64,000 bases of DNA, from assembly GCF_963678975.1 (NCBI RefSeq), contig NC_089275.1:38540819-38604818 (forward strand), in the 5' to 3' direction. The DNA is from Dysidea avara (taxonomy: Eukaryota; Porifera; Demospongiae; Dictyoceratida; Dysideidae). The notes under the pieces are model-generated. The model was not told where the DNA came from and did not search any database. It saw only the letters and a list, made by a program, of their open reading frames with translations. A program made the position numbers and the translations under genes. This document shows positions 53,701-62,800 of the stretch, in pieces. Numbering within the stretch: position 1 is the stretch's first letter; each line of letters opens with the position of its first letter.

Positions 53701-55954
53701 TATCTGATTAGAGTGCTAAACTGTATTGGTACCAGCAGACAGCCTGAGACAGTCAACAACTTTCTAAAGTTTAATACTTACAGGAACTGAAATATTATAT
53801 GTGATCTGTGGGTAAATCAAAGCCACTCTTTTCCACCAAAGCAACACAAGTATGATTGGTAGTGTGTCATAACATTAAACAATAAAAAGCTTGAAGCAGG
53901 AGCTCTGTACACTAATATAATTCAACTTTGAATATAATTATGGTATTATACTCTACACGTGGTTACCTGTTAAATACCATACAAATGTATTGCTAGCACT
54001 GACCATCTTCTATGATGACTTCTGCAAGGAAAGGGTCCCAAATAATTACTCCTTTATCCTTAAACAAACTGACTGCAAAAGATTCAGTCTCTTCTTCAGT
54101 GTTGTCATTGAAGATAGGAATTTTAATAGTAGCTTCATTTGAATATGAGGGACAGTTAAAATAGTAATGATCAATCTTAAAATCACTGCCATCCGCTGCA
54201 AGTAGAGAAAGCCAGTTCATTAATAAAATGATTACATACATCTAACCTGCTGGTAAATCAAATTTGGTTGGTATAAATGTTCTAGCTCCAATTTGTATTG
54301 AAGACCTTCTGTGTCCACTAACAAGTAACTTGATCACAGCAAATCCATCTGATTCCTTTACCCTGTACACTTTCTGACTAAGACGGACTTTTACTACACC
54401 ACCTATACAAATGTAATTCTACACTCAACCACACACAATGGTTTATAGTGATGCACACTTGTTGAATTAGTAGTAGACAAAACACAGAACCACTACAAGT
54501 GCTAATACACTATTGCCTATGTGGCAGTGAGATTACCTTTATAATAACTTGTTGGTGGATGAGTTGGTGGAGGACTTGGTGGATGAGTAGTAGCTATATC
54601 ATCTATGGTGTACAAAATACAGTACATGTTTCAATAAAATTACAACTATGTGACTGCAGCTAGGTCTGTAAAAACACAAGACATGTGGGCACAAGCTACA
54701 TCACACAGGTAGTTAGTATCTCAATACTTGAATGGAAAATTTGTATTCTGAATCTTGTATTACAAAGCCAATTTAAAGTGTAGTAAGAGCTGAAAATGTC
54801 ATAGCCACATAGCATGGAAGTTTAAAGTAGGAAAACTTCATGTGTCCACAGTTGACTACTTACCATTTTTAATATAAACATTTGCCGTAGGTCGTCCACC
54901 AAACTTAACTCCACTGTTATATACATCACGTGATATTAATATTTCTACTTTGAATCCCTCAGTGTATTCAACTTTGTTATCATTGTTAATACGAATGTAG
55001 GCAGTTGCTTTTGTCTGTCTGGATGAAAATGATACAACCTGAGTGCCTTCATCAAAATCTGATGATGAGGCTATAAACGAAAAATGATAATTGAACACAC
55101 TTCAGATCTTTTCCAATATAGGTGTAGACTATATTGTATATTATACACTATTTTACCATACCATATGGTCTTAGTTTAGTGTTCACACTAGACTTGATCT
55201 TCACTGAAAATGATTTATAGAAGTAGTATCTATGCGCCACAACAGTAACAGCCACTCTTCCATCTGATTCTTTTGCACTATATGCACTTTGGCTGAAGGA
55301 AACAGCTACGTATGGTTTTCCTACACAACAAAGAAAAATTGAATAAGTCATTGTATTTGCACTGCGTGCTGTAATGCAATTGTTAAAGTTCAAATTTACG
55401 AGTTATTATTTTAAAACTACACCTTAAGCAGCTTATTTTGTTACTTTTTATTTTTTAAGAGGACGTGTGTGTACATAGATGAATGTATTATTTCTAATTC
55501 TATGAATGCATGTGGAATATTGAGTTTAATCCATATAAAACAAAAACTGTTTCTGTCTGTCAAGAAAAGAGGTTAAACCTTAACTCTTACAGTACATCAT
55601 CAATAAATGTAACCAGATATCTGTATTGGGTTGTAGCTAGATGAGTTGCCATAGTATAAAATTGTTCACCAATGAGAGATAACAGGTAAACCCATACACT
55701 ACTGACCTATACACTAGTAAGTGTCCCGTCAAAGGCAAAGCCATAATATGTCAAGCACTAGCTACATGCTGTGATATCCTATATATCTTCTTTAGATTAT
55801 AATCATTTAATACCCTTAGTCACAATATCTACCTTCACTATACACATTGGATACACTTACTATAATATCTTGATCCAAATGTTGCATCACCCTGATATGT
55901 GCACAAAACTATTACAGTTAAAAACAGGCTTAAACAGCACACAAGATTAGCCAT
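44223..55954 (-). CDS. Gene 3: complete secreted multi-Calx-beta protein (1863 aa)
   Basis: Thirty-one exons: 55861-55954, 55162-55320, 54864-55070, 54537-54602, 54247-54402, 54004-54195, 53606-53683, 53392-53547, 52087-52293, 51946-52035, 51734-51883, 51367-51570, 50888-51268, 50188-50403, 49930-50070, 49439-49651, 49241-49381, 48861-49067, 48622-48777, 48125-48337, 47790-47942, 47464-47676, 47210-47350, 46963-47160, 46616-46756, 46283-46507, 45865-46221, 45237-45374, 44763-44999, 44562-44702 and 44223-44443. They sum to 5592 bases, exactly 1864 codons with the stop; every border obeys GT-AG and every intron is phase 1. The protein is a signal peptide plus 14 Calx-beta domains with Pro-rich hinges between the first five, many N-x-S/T sequons and no membrane span. 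It is the least damaged paralogue and serves as the reference for genes 1 and 2. The family is secure; a role in adhesion or recognition is inferred. Confidence 0.88.
44763..45374 (-). CDS. Gene 3 Calx-beta domain 13 (two exons)
   Basis: Exons 45237-45374 (IYVNFTQALYSDEEGNGTIT) and 44763-44999 (GGGVDFASDPLIAVFTPGAS, ELLEQTEMLKFTL, MADGQIINSGG). Confidence 0.84.
45865..46221 (-). CDS. Gene 3 Calx-beta domain 12, encoded by one exon
   Basis: A single 119-codon exon with KVMFNSTEYSGAEADGIIPV and EVDYANEAISVIFNPGETEK, LREGSEFFNLSL, EIEDT. Compared with gene 2 it has a three-residue longer joint between the halves. Confidence 0.85.
46283..46756 (-). CDS. Gene 3 Calx-beta domain 11 (two exons)
   Basis: Exons 46616-46756 (PVTIQFAEQTVSNLETDSPM) and 46283-46507 (GGEDYDDVLVNVTFPAGSTS, ILEPTEQFTIEII, ILNNNN). 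Confidence 0.84.
46963..47350 (-). CDS. Gene 3 Calx-beta domain 10 (two exons)
   Basis: Exons 47210-47350 (GVRFRSDSSTAPESNGFITF) and 46963-47160 (GGGVDYSDTIVNITFEIGDT, NDCLIESSENFNMIL). The 49-base intron matches gene 2 almost base for base. Confidence 0.84.
47464..47942 (-). CDS. Gene 3 Calx-beta domain 9 (two exons)
   Basis: Exons 47790-47942 (VTVRFNTTVVRDDESAGSLT) and 47464-47676 (ADVDYDSGAFDVTFGVGDTS, TIDEGSEAFGLVL). Confidence 0.84.
48125..48777 (-). CDS. Gene 3 Calx-beta domain 8 (two exons)
   Basis: Exons 48622-48777 (VTVSFNTTVVRDDESAGSLK) and 48125-48337 (ADDDYVSDAIDVTFGVGDTS, NIDEGNEAFGLVL, IIDDDDE). It is very similar to domain 9, which suggests an internal duplication shared with gene 1 but not gene 2. 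Confidence 0.84.
48861..49381 (-). CDS. Gene 3 Calx-beta domain 7 (two exons)
   Basis: Exons 49241-49381 (VQFLFNSTTVGESDGVATFT) and 48861-49067 (RDEDYTPTVVNVTFPAGVTM, VIEDTEMFHVRI, IIIDDDT). Confidence 0.84.
49439..50070 (-). CDS. Gene 3 Calx-beta domain 6 (two exons)
   Basis: Exons 49930-50070 (VQFLNSASSAVESGGSILFT) and 49439-49651 (ADIDYTSVVTNITFNNGDNS, AEADETFEVFL, FDDEIPS). The compact intron is the ancestral-looking form of the 3.3-kb intron in gene 1. Confidence 0.84.
50188..51268 (-). CDS. Gene 3 hinge D fused to Calx-beta domain 5
   Basis: Exon 50888-51268 (127 codons) has the acidic DDPDDGMG start, QLPPTMEER, the Cys-Val-Cys motif, TPSPTTPPPVITT, about fifteen Ser-Pro dipeptides, then MVLFKESSYSATEGNGSITF. 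Exon 50188-50403 is the second half (DGPDYTAIASETVTFAPGET, DDEVHEKDETF). Confidence 0.84.
51367..51883 (-). CDS. Gene 3 Calx-beta domain 4 (two exons)
   Basis: Exons 51734-51883 (ISVHIERSFYTVQESCTMLS) and 51367-51570 (ADVDFESGIYRTTFKPGQSR, IDDDIREGNEKF). The acceptor of the second exon is intact (CAG), unlike gene 2. Confidence 0.85.
51946..52035 (-). CDS. Gene 3 hinge exon C (PPTT repeat, 30 codons)
   Basis: Four PPTT(R/K) repeats and a PPKPPTPC end. It is the longest version of this hinge in the window. Confidence 0.77.
52087..53547 (-). CDS. Gene 3 Calx-beta domain 3 (two exons)
   Basis: Exons 53392-53547 (MVQFSQGEYMVDESAGYVTL) and 52087-52293 (SSADVQTGVFFALVPGNQNV, FDDKLLEGTEAFGVQL). 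The 1.1-kb intron holds a pyrimidine-rich CTGC/CCCA microsatellite near 52510-52571. Confidence 0.84.
52510..52571. repeat. CTGC/CCCA pyrimidine-rich microsatellite in a gene 3 intron
   Basis: Runs of CTGC and then CCCA/CCAC units with strong C-only/G-only strand asymmetry, in the intron inside Calx-beta domain 3. Confidence 0.75.
53606..53683 (-). CDS. Gene 3 hinge exon B
   Basis: A 26-codon exon (DEPQTTKPPPPPTTIKPIHP, then SKKPQG) equal in length and nearly identical to gene 1 exon 8493-8570. Confidence 0.76.
54004..54402 (-). CDS. Gene 3 Calx-beta domain 2 (two exons)
   Basis: Exons 54247-54402 (VVKVRLSQKVYRVKESDGFA) and 54004-54195 (DGSDFKIDHYYFNCPSYSNE, EEETESFAVSL, IIEDG). The Cys-Pro in the second half is conserved with gene 1. 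Confidence 0.84.
54537..54602 (-). CDS. Gene 3 hinge exon A
   Basis: A 22-codon Pro/Thr/His-rich exon (DDIATTHPPSPPPTHPPTS, then Tyr-Tyr-Lys-Gly), spliced in phase 1 on both sides, between domains 1 and 2. Confidence 0.75.
54864..55320 (-). CDS. Gene 3 Calx-beta domain 1 (two exons)
   Basis: Exons 55162-55320 (PYVAVSFSQSAYSAKESDGR) and 54864-55070 (SSSDFDEGTQVVSFSSRQTK, EYTEGFKVEI, VYIKNG). Confidence 0.85.
55861..55954 (-). CDS. Gene 3 exon 1: start codon and signal peptide
   Basis: The ATG is at 55954-55952. The peptide starts MANLVCCLSLFLTVIVLCTY, then Gln-Gly-Asp-Ala-Thr-Phe-Gly-Ser-Arg, nearly the same tail as gene 1. GTAAGT donor at 55855-55860. A TATAAATA box lies 53-60 bases upstream of the ATG. 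Confidence 0.84.
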
Positions 55955-56488
55955 CCTCTCACTCTGTACAACACAACTAACAATCACTGGACTAGGAAAA
56001 GTCTTGTATTTATACTAGTGGAAAAAGAAGTAGTTAGTTGTATGGCTGCACCATACCACACCTAGGTATTCAACAGACACACCAAACCTCTCACTTGCCT
56101 TATAAGCTGTAGTAATTAATTAGTGATCAAATAGACCTAAAATTAACAGATAGTTGTCATAATTACAATGTTTGTTAACACTTATCTATAGAGTTTTCAC
56201 CTTTGATAACTATGGCTACCATTTACCTTCTTATTAACATGCAATTATTTTCACACTTTCTTTCAACCTGTTCCCTTAATCACACCCAATAGTTACTGAA
56301 CTTAAACTCTTTATTATTTTCTCAGAACATGACACAAAGGGTACAACAATAAAATGAAGAAAATGCACCTAGCTAATACATATAATACAGTAGCTAGGGT
56401 TTTGCATGTGAGCCTGCACAATTTTACATATCTGGGTAATTTGTGTATATTAAGTCCAGAGTACTGTAACAGATAACGAAGAACTTAG
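55955..56488 (-). other. Short intergenic promoter region between genes 4 and 3
   Basis: 535 bases between the gene 4 stop and the gene 3 ATG. A CACCATACCACACCTA motif at about 56051 matches the upstream flanks of genes 1 and 2. Any gene 4 polyadenylation signal must lie here; AATAAA on the minus strand is not obvious. Confidence 0.55.
56007..56014 (-). promoter_or_regulatory. Candidate TATA box of gene 3
   Basis: The minus strand reads AGTATAAATACAAGAC, a full TATAAATA consensus 53-60 bases upstream of the ATG. The flanking ATACAAGA is shared with gene 1. Confidence 0.6.
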
Positions 56489-56889
56489 TTAGTTCAGGAG
56501 TACTCCAACAGCCACAGACTGCTGTGTAAGAATGACCCCCTTAGCTTGAGCCGTCTCAGGCACGACAAGCCTCATGGTAAATATGGTGATAGGCTGTGTC
56601 AGTCTCTGAAACAAGGGGATGGTGAATTCGGCAAATCTTTGTCCAGGATTAACAGTTGTGGTTTGAGGTGACGCATCATAGGTGAGATCAGCTATATGGA
56701 ATAACAACAGTACATGACATCCCTTATACAAAAACCTCAATGTTTACTAACTTTCTCCAACAGCATCTCTCTTGTCTGGCACCAATAATAGATTGAATTG
56801 TTCAGTTGCTGGTCTGCTAAGCAGCATACGTACACGAAGTTCATTGGCAGATGACAGGCTTGCTTGGTAATATGATCTTTCAAAGAACA
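56489..56889 (-). CDS. Gene 4 C-terminal Calx-beta domain and stop
   Basis: Exons 56752-56889 (FFERSYYQASLSSANELRVR, ending DAVGES) and 56489-56691 (ADLTYDASPQTTTVNPGQRF, a degenerate second half ending VAVGVLLN). Stop TAA at 56491-56489. Confidence 0.76.
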
Positions 56890-59800
56890 CTGTCAATCAA
56901 ATAAAGGGACATTAGTAACATTTAATGCATTGTTTTACATAGGAGAGGTGATAATTGTAGCATTTCAGACTGTTAAATTAATTACACCTTGTAGCAGTCA
57001 GTATACAGAGTTAGACTATGAATACTATCAACCCTGGTTGTGGTATTGTAAAAGACAATTAAATCATACGTGTACATTTGGGCTGCGGAAATATTGACTA
57101 TATACTTAGTCTGCTTTGCTAGTTGAATACAACCCATGACCACAGAGAACAATCACAGAGAACAATCAGAACATAACAACTCAATGACAGCATATAATCC
57201 TAAGCAAGAAACCTACATCCTTGACATACAAGTCATCATTGTTGTATTATGTTTATCAGAAACCACTAAGTGATTTCACTTATGTTAGGGTTTCATAACC
57301 CAATACAATATATTACATCTACCCTTGTGGTGTTATTGTATGGAGTTATAAGAATTTTATATAGCAAATGTATACATCAATTTTCTCAAATTACACAACA
57401 ACCAAGCCTGTGTTCACATATGGAGTTGCAACAAAGCACCATCAGTTAGGTGGCTATTTCGTGCTGACAAGACCACCCTGTTGGTGGTGACCACATCAAT
57501 TAAGACCTAAGTGCTTCATGACTCTATTATAATTAGTTTTTAAGTAGGCCAGACTTATTTCGATAAAGTCAATTTATTTTGTACGTAACTACATATTATA
57601 AGTTTAACAGATCACAACTTCTGCTATACCCCATGAATAAGGTTTGCTACATTATGGCTAGGAAAAGTTAGGAAGCCTTATAGTAGCTAGTAGGATTGGG
57701 TTAAGTCTTCTTAATTAATCACTTTACACAGACCCAAAGACCTTGTTGTAGTCTACCAGGCATTGATAGCAATGTCAACACAGTCTTAGAAGAAGAATGC
57801 TTGCATCTGTTTCACTCCTATAATTTACTTTTGGTTTGCCTTAAAAAGCAGTTGGAATCCTAGAATTGGCCATTAGTTGATGCACACCCTTATTGCCACT
57901 GTGTTTCACTTCACACGGTGATAAGCATCTATGAATGGACCACTTACCAACACCATCAAACAATGAATTCATTCAAATGCTGATATAGGAAAACCCGTAA
58001 CAACCTGCTCAACTACATACCTATGGACTGTAATAGCCATCACAAGTAAATCCAGTAACAGACTTGACACTATACCAACAATTTACTGTATATGTGCATC
58101 TATGCATACTGAGAGAAAACGACTTCCGTTCAATTAGCTTTTGTAAATTATGACATTAGTTGTTATGTACTTTTAGAAAGAGGAGAAGATTATGTGGTTC
58201 ACAGGAATATTAGGCTATGACTTCACCTAAACAATAAGGCATGGTTAGGAGGTGAATCAGATGTAAGCATGATGAAACCCTCACATGGTAGCATAAACTG
58301 TTTACTATTGGTGAATAGTTACAAGCAAATTAGCCATTGAATACTGCTATAGGCATAAACCTTAGCTCATTGTGGGTAGAAACACCTGATACCATACACC
58401 CACAAGTTTACCAACTGTAAGTATATTAGACCAAATATGATTCCTTCCAATGCTGCAATTGTTGAGCCTTCTGACATGTACAGTACCAATAAGATTTATA
58501 CAATACCTTATAAAGTATTAAGGTGCATGATAGTGCATTAAGCACTGATCGGAGATAACTAACCAGAAATAGTTTGTCTTCTGAAAGTTCACATGCAAAA
58601 TGATGAAAATTACAAATGAACTCAGTTTGTGATACATAACTTGTAATTTACACCACAAGGCAAGACGAGATTACTTATTAGCACAATCAACACACCTGAT
58701 ATCAATGAGGAGTTGGTGTCTGGAGGTATACACAATGGACAGTTATCAATGGGATTATCTGGTACAGGTACATCATCTGTAACATACAGACTTCGGTCAG
58801 ACTCTAGTTCATACTATTGACTCAGTTAACAATGCATTATACAAGATGTCTATACATGTGAAATACGATCCTGTCTGGACCTTTGTATGGCTACCTATGT
58901 ACATAGCTAACTATATACATCAACTTGTGTTTGAAAGTATGTGGCACTTGCATGCAAACATGTACATTAAATCAGTATTTAATTGGCAAATATATCCCCC
59001 TCAGTTGTTCCTGTCATGTGTATAGTTATGCTGTATTGCTACTACAAACAATTTCTAACCTATGATGAAACCACCGGCTAATGAGTTGGGGCCAAGGATG
59101 ACATTTTTGGGAGTGAAAACGTCCAGTATAATTGAGAGATAAAACATCTCAGTGTCTTCTTGTAAATCATCAATTATGATGGGAAGGCACACTTCAGTCC
59201 TTGCTGCACCAGTAGGGATGGTGACACGAAGAGTAGTTGAGTCAAAGTCAATACCAAAACCTAGTGGAACCATATCAGTTACAAGAAAAGTATAACCACA
59301 AACACAAACACTGGTATCTATTTACATATGTTTGTACATAACTTATAGACATTCTAAAGAAACACAGCAAACTGGTTGGAATATATACAGTATACACAAT
59401 GGGAAACTGTATTTCTAACACTCATAGAAGCATGCAGTATGCAGTGTATGCATATGTGTGTATGTATACACAGCCTTAAATGTCACAAAGTTCAGGTTTC
59501 TACACACGAGTGCTTGTGTATGGAGACTTTAGATAAATATAGTCTGAAATAAAACCATATAGGGTAAAACAGATGGTCTATAATTAAAATTGGCCCACAA
59601 ATATTCTGTTAATGGTATGATAAAAGACAAGTAAGGGTGAGCGATATGGCACAAAATTAGCTATACGATAACATGTCCAATATTGAAATAGCAAATTAAA
59701 GCTGATTACATGTGCACAAAACACACAATGGAATTGGTGTACTTGTAATAAATAAACAGAACGATAGCAATTAAACAAGTTCCATAAGTAGTGTGCCAAT

Positions 59801-62800
59801 TTCATGGACCATTTGCCCTTAATCAGCTATTCAATCTGTTTCCCAAACAACCATTGCTGCATACTTCAGCATGCACTGGGCACACACTAAAGACTTATAT
59901 TTCATAAATGGAGCAATATTGATATTATAAGAGGCTTCTTGATGTAAAATTAATTGATAGGCATAAAGTATTTTTAGTAGCAAAACTAAATGCATTGAAA
60001 GTTAAAAGTTGTATGTCTGTGAATGTCCTACAACTTGGTGGAGTTGAACTAAGTTGGTAATAATTATGATGTGCACTTATCAGTTCAAAATCATGCATAA
60101 AGGATATGAGACATTGCTGAATCACTGTGGAGAGCTGGCTGCAAATGTAATCATCATATTATTGATGAATGCATGTTACTAAGTGTGTACTGAATAGAAC
60201 CCTCACTGTGAAAATGAAACCACATACTTCAAATATTATCTGTATGCAAATGTTACGATAATTGTAGTATTCAATAACTTCTAGGCTGAAAAGGGTTGTG
60301 CTTCTTAAGTTTGGTGTCTGAGAAAGGCTGTACTCTGTTATTAAATGTTTGCATGACAGTTAACCCACATGTGTTATAGCTCAAGTCTACACAATGAAAT
60401 AACTGATAACACTCTAAACAAGTCATAGCAATGCATTTACAGTACTGGGATGGAGCTGTGGGCACACTCACGGTGGTACATAATATTAAATAACACTGAA
60501 GACAATACAATATCATTCCAGCACTTTGCACTTTTCAAAATGTTTGTAAATTAAATTTGTTTCACTGTTTACTATGTTTACCATATTATTACAAGTCAAC
60601 AAACCAAATTACCTTCTGCTGAAACAGGAACTGTTGTGAATGAAATAATACTGACATCAAATGGTTCTCCTAGCTGGCCGATGGTAGTGATGATCGCACA
60701 CAGTTCACCAGCAGATTCATTAGCAAAGTAGGATGAATTTTCAAACTGAATCTGCACAAATTGGCCTGTAACAATTAAAATGCATGACCCTACCCTTTAC
60801 ACTTTGGTCTTTGGATAATGCGTGGAAATGTGTACAGAAATGCAATACAGATGACATATTTGTAGTACACTCCCTACAATTGTTACAAATTTCAATTAAC
60901 AAAGCTATCATCTTCACATTTAAAATGAATTATATAGCTTAAATTAAAATGGGAAAGTGAATAGTATCCAAGGACAATTGTTAGGGAACATATTAGTATT
61001 GCACTTGGGAATAAATGTGATGCTAGTCCATAATGAACAACAAGGTATTTTACACCAAATGCTAGTTACGTTGATTGCAGTCAGTATGCCTATTTAGATT
61101 TGTAGATGTGCGGCAGGCTTGCTTTTTTCCTTTGCAAAGTCTGTAACTTCAGTGTGAGGTATAGTAAGTACATAATTTACAAGGAGTTCGATTTGTACAG
61201 TAGCCAATGTACAAATATATGTGAGCACAGAGTAGAGAAATAGTAGTACGTAGGTGGTACGAAATTATTTAAGTATTGAGCCACATAACATAACATCACC
61301 CTCCTACAATAAATTTAACATCATTGTTGTTCAGTAGTAAACTCTGTACTATGCCAAGCCATTATGAAAGCTACACCATAAGCATAAGACACAACTGCAG
61401 GGCTAGGCATGAATAATCAATCGTGTTATATACTACTAAAATACTGTACTTTGTACATCTAATCTTTTATGATCTGTAATTTTCATTCATAATTGTGAAT
61501 CATTTAGCTAACATGTGCATACACAAATATTATAATTTACTTGGTCCACTGCCATCATCAGGATCACCTCCGTTCATGTTGTCAAACTCAAAGACAAGGT
61601 CTGCACCATTGAAATCTGGTGGAACAGCATCTAATGGTGGATCTGCAATTAATTAAATGTATACACATGTTACATAATAATTCACTGTTCAGTTGTTTTA
61701 ACACTCTGAATATACTATGTAGCTAAACAAACAATATTAGTAACAATTTCCTGTGTATGGATTACAATGAAAGTAATGAAAGGCAAAAGTGAATAATTTT
61801 ACAGAAGGAGGAAGCTGTGTGTTTGCACACAGTGCTCTCTATCAGTGTAAGCATTTTATATTATTTTAACTAGCTATTTGTATGTTGCCAGAACCGCATG
61901 GGTATGGTTCATGTTAGTTTGCATGTCATACAAGTTCTGGACTACACCTCAAACATGTGTCTCCATTAGCAACAACATAATGTAGGCTTGCAATGTGACT
62001 TGACCACATAATGTCCTTTAATATGAAAGAATAGCTTGGTTTTCATATGTGCACAGTGACATTTTCTGTATGCTGAGACACTCCACTTAATGTTGTACTG
62101 GTGGCATGCAATAGTATATTTCCTATAAAAAGAGTCACATCCGTGGTAGTGTATAGCAATAGTGGAGCTATAGATTTTTAAACCCTGTGTAATTTTTATA
62201 CATATAGTTTGCATATTATAAAGCAAAAAATTGTACCAATACAACTACTACTGTACTTAACTACCCTATGACTTTTGGCTGTTTTTACTAGCTACATTAG
62301 ACAACATCTTCAAGAAAAGTAGCAAGTAGTGGAAGTTGACCTTAATAATTCCCTTTCTGAAAGACTCACTAGAGGCCATCAACTAAAATTGAGACAACTG
62401 CAAGCAAGAACCAATTCATTTCAGTAGACCTCTCCTTCTTTATACTATAATATACGTAATTACGTATGCAACAATTTTTTTTACTGTGTGTGCCCTCCCC
62501 CCCATCCACATAAGTATGAGGTTCTGTGCATCATAAATTAATGCGTAAAATAAAGGGAAAGAACCTATTTCTGCTAACATAGACAAATATGCTATAAGTG
62601 TAGTCTTCATATTGGGAAAAAGTGCAACACTGTAACAAATCTTACTTTACTATGACAACAACATAGCAGGTAAGGTCATGCAGGAGCTCACATCAATATT
62701 TACTGGGCTATGCCAGCCACACTGTACCACAGTAATGTACAGACATCACAAACTACAATAATGCCTAACTGTTATCTATCATGCCCAGCACTAACACAAA

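Noticed and set aside
44223..55954. Naming gene 3 as a sponge aggregation factor (MAFp3-like)
   Set aside because: The architecture is compatible, but no Wreath domain or other specific mark is visible, and a search could not be run.
1379..56889. Na+/Ca2+ exchanger or ADGRV1/GPR98 orthologue
   Set aside because: Calx-beta domains match in type, but complete gene 3 has no membrane helices, exchanger repeats, GAIN domain or EAR repeats.
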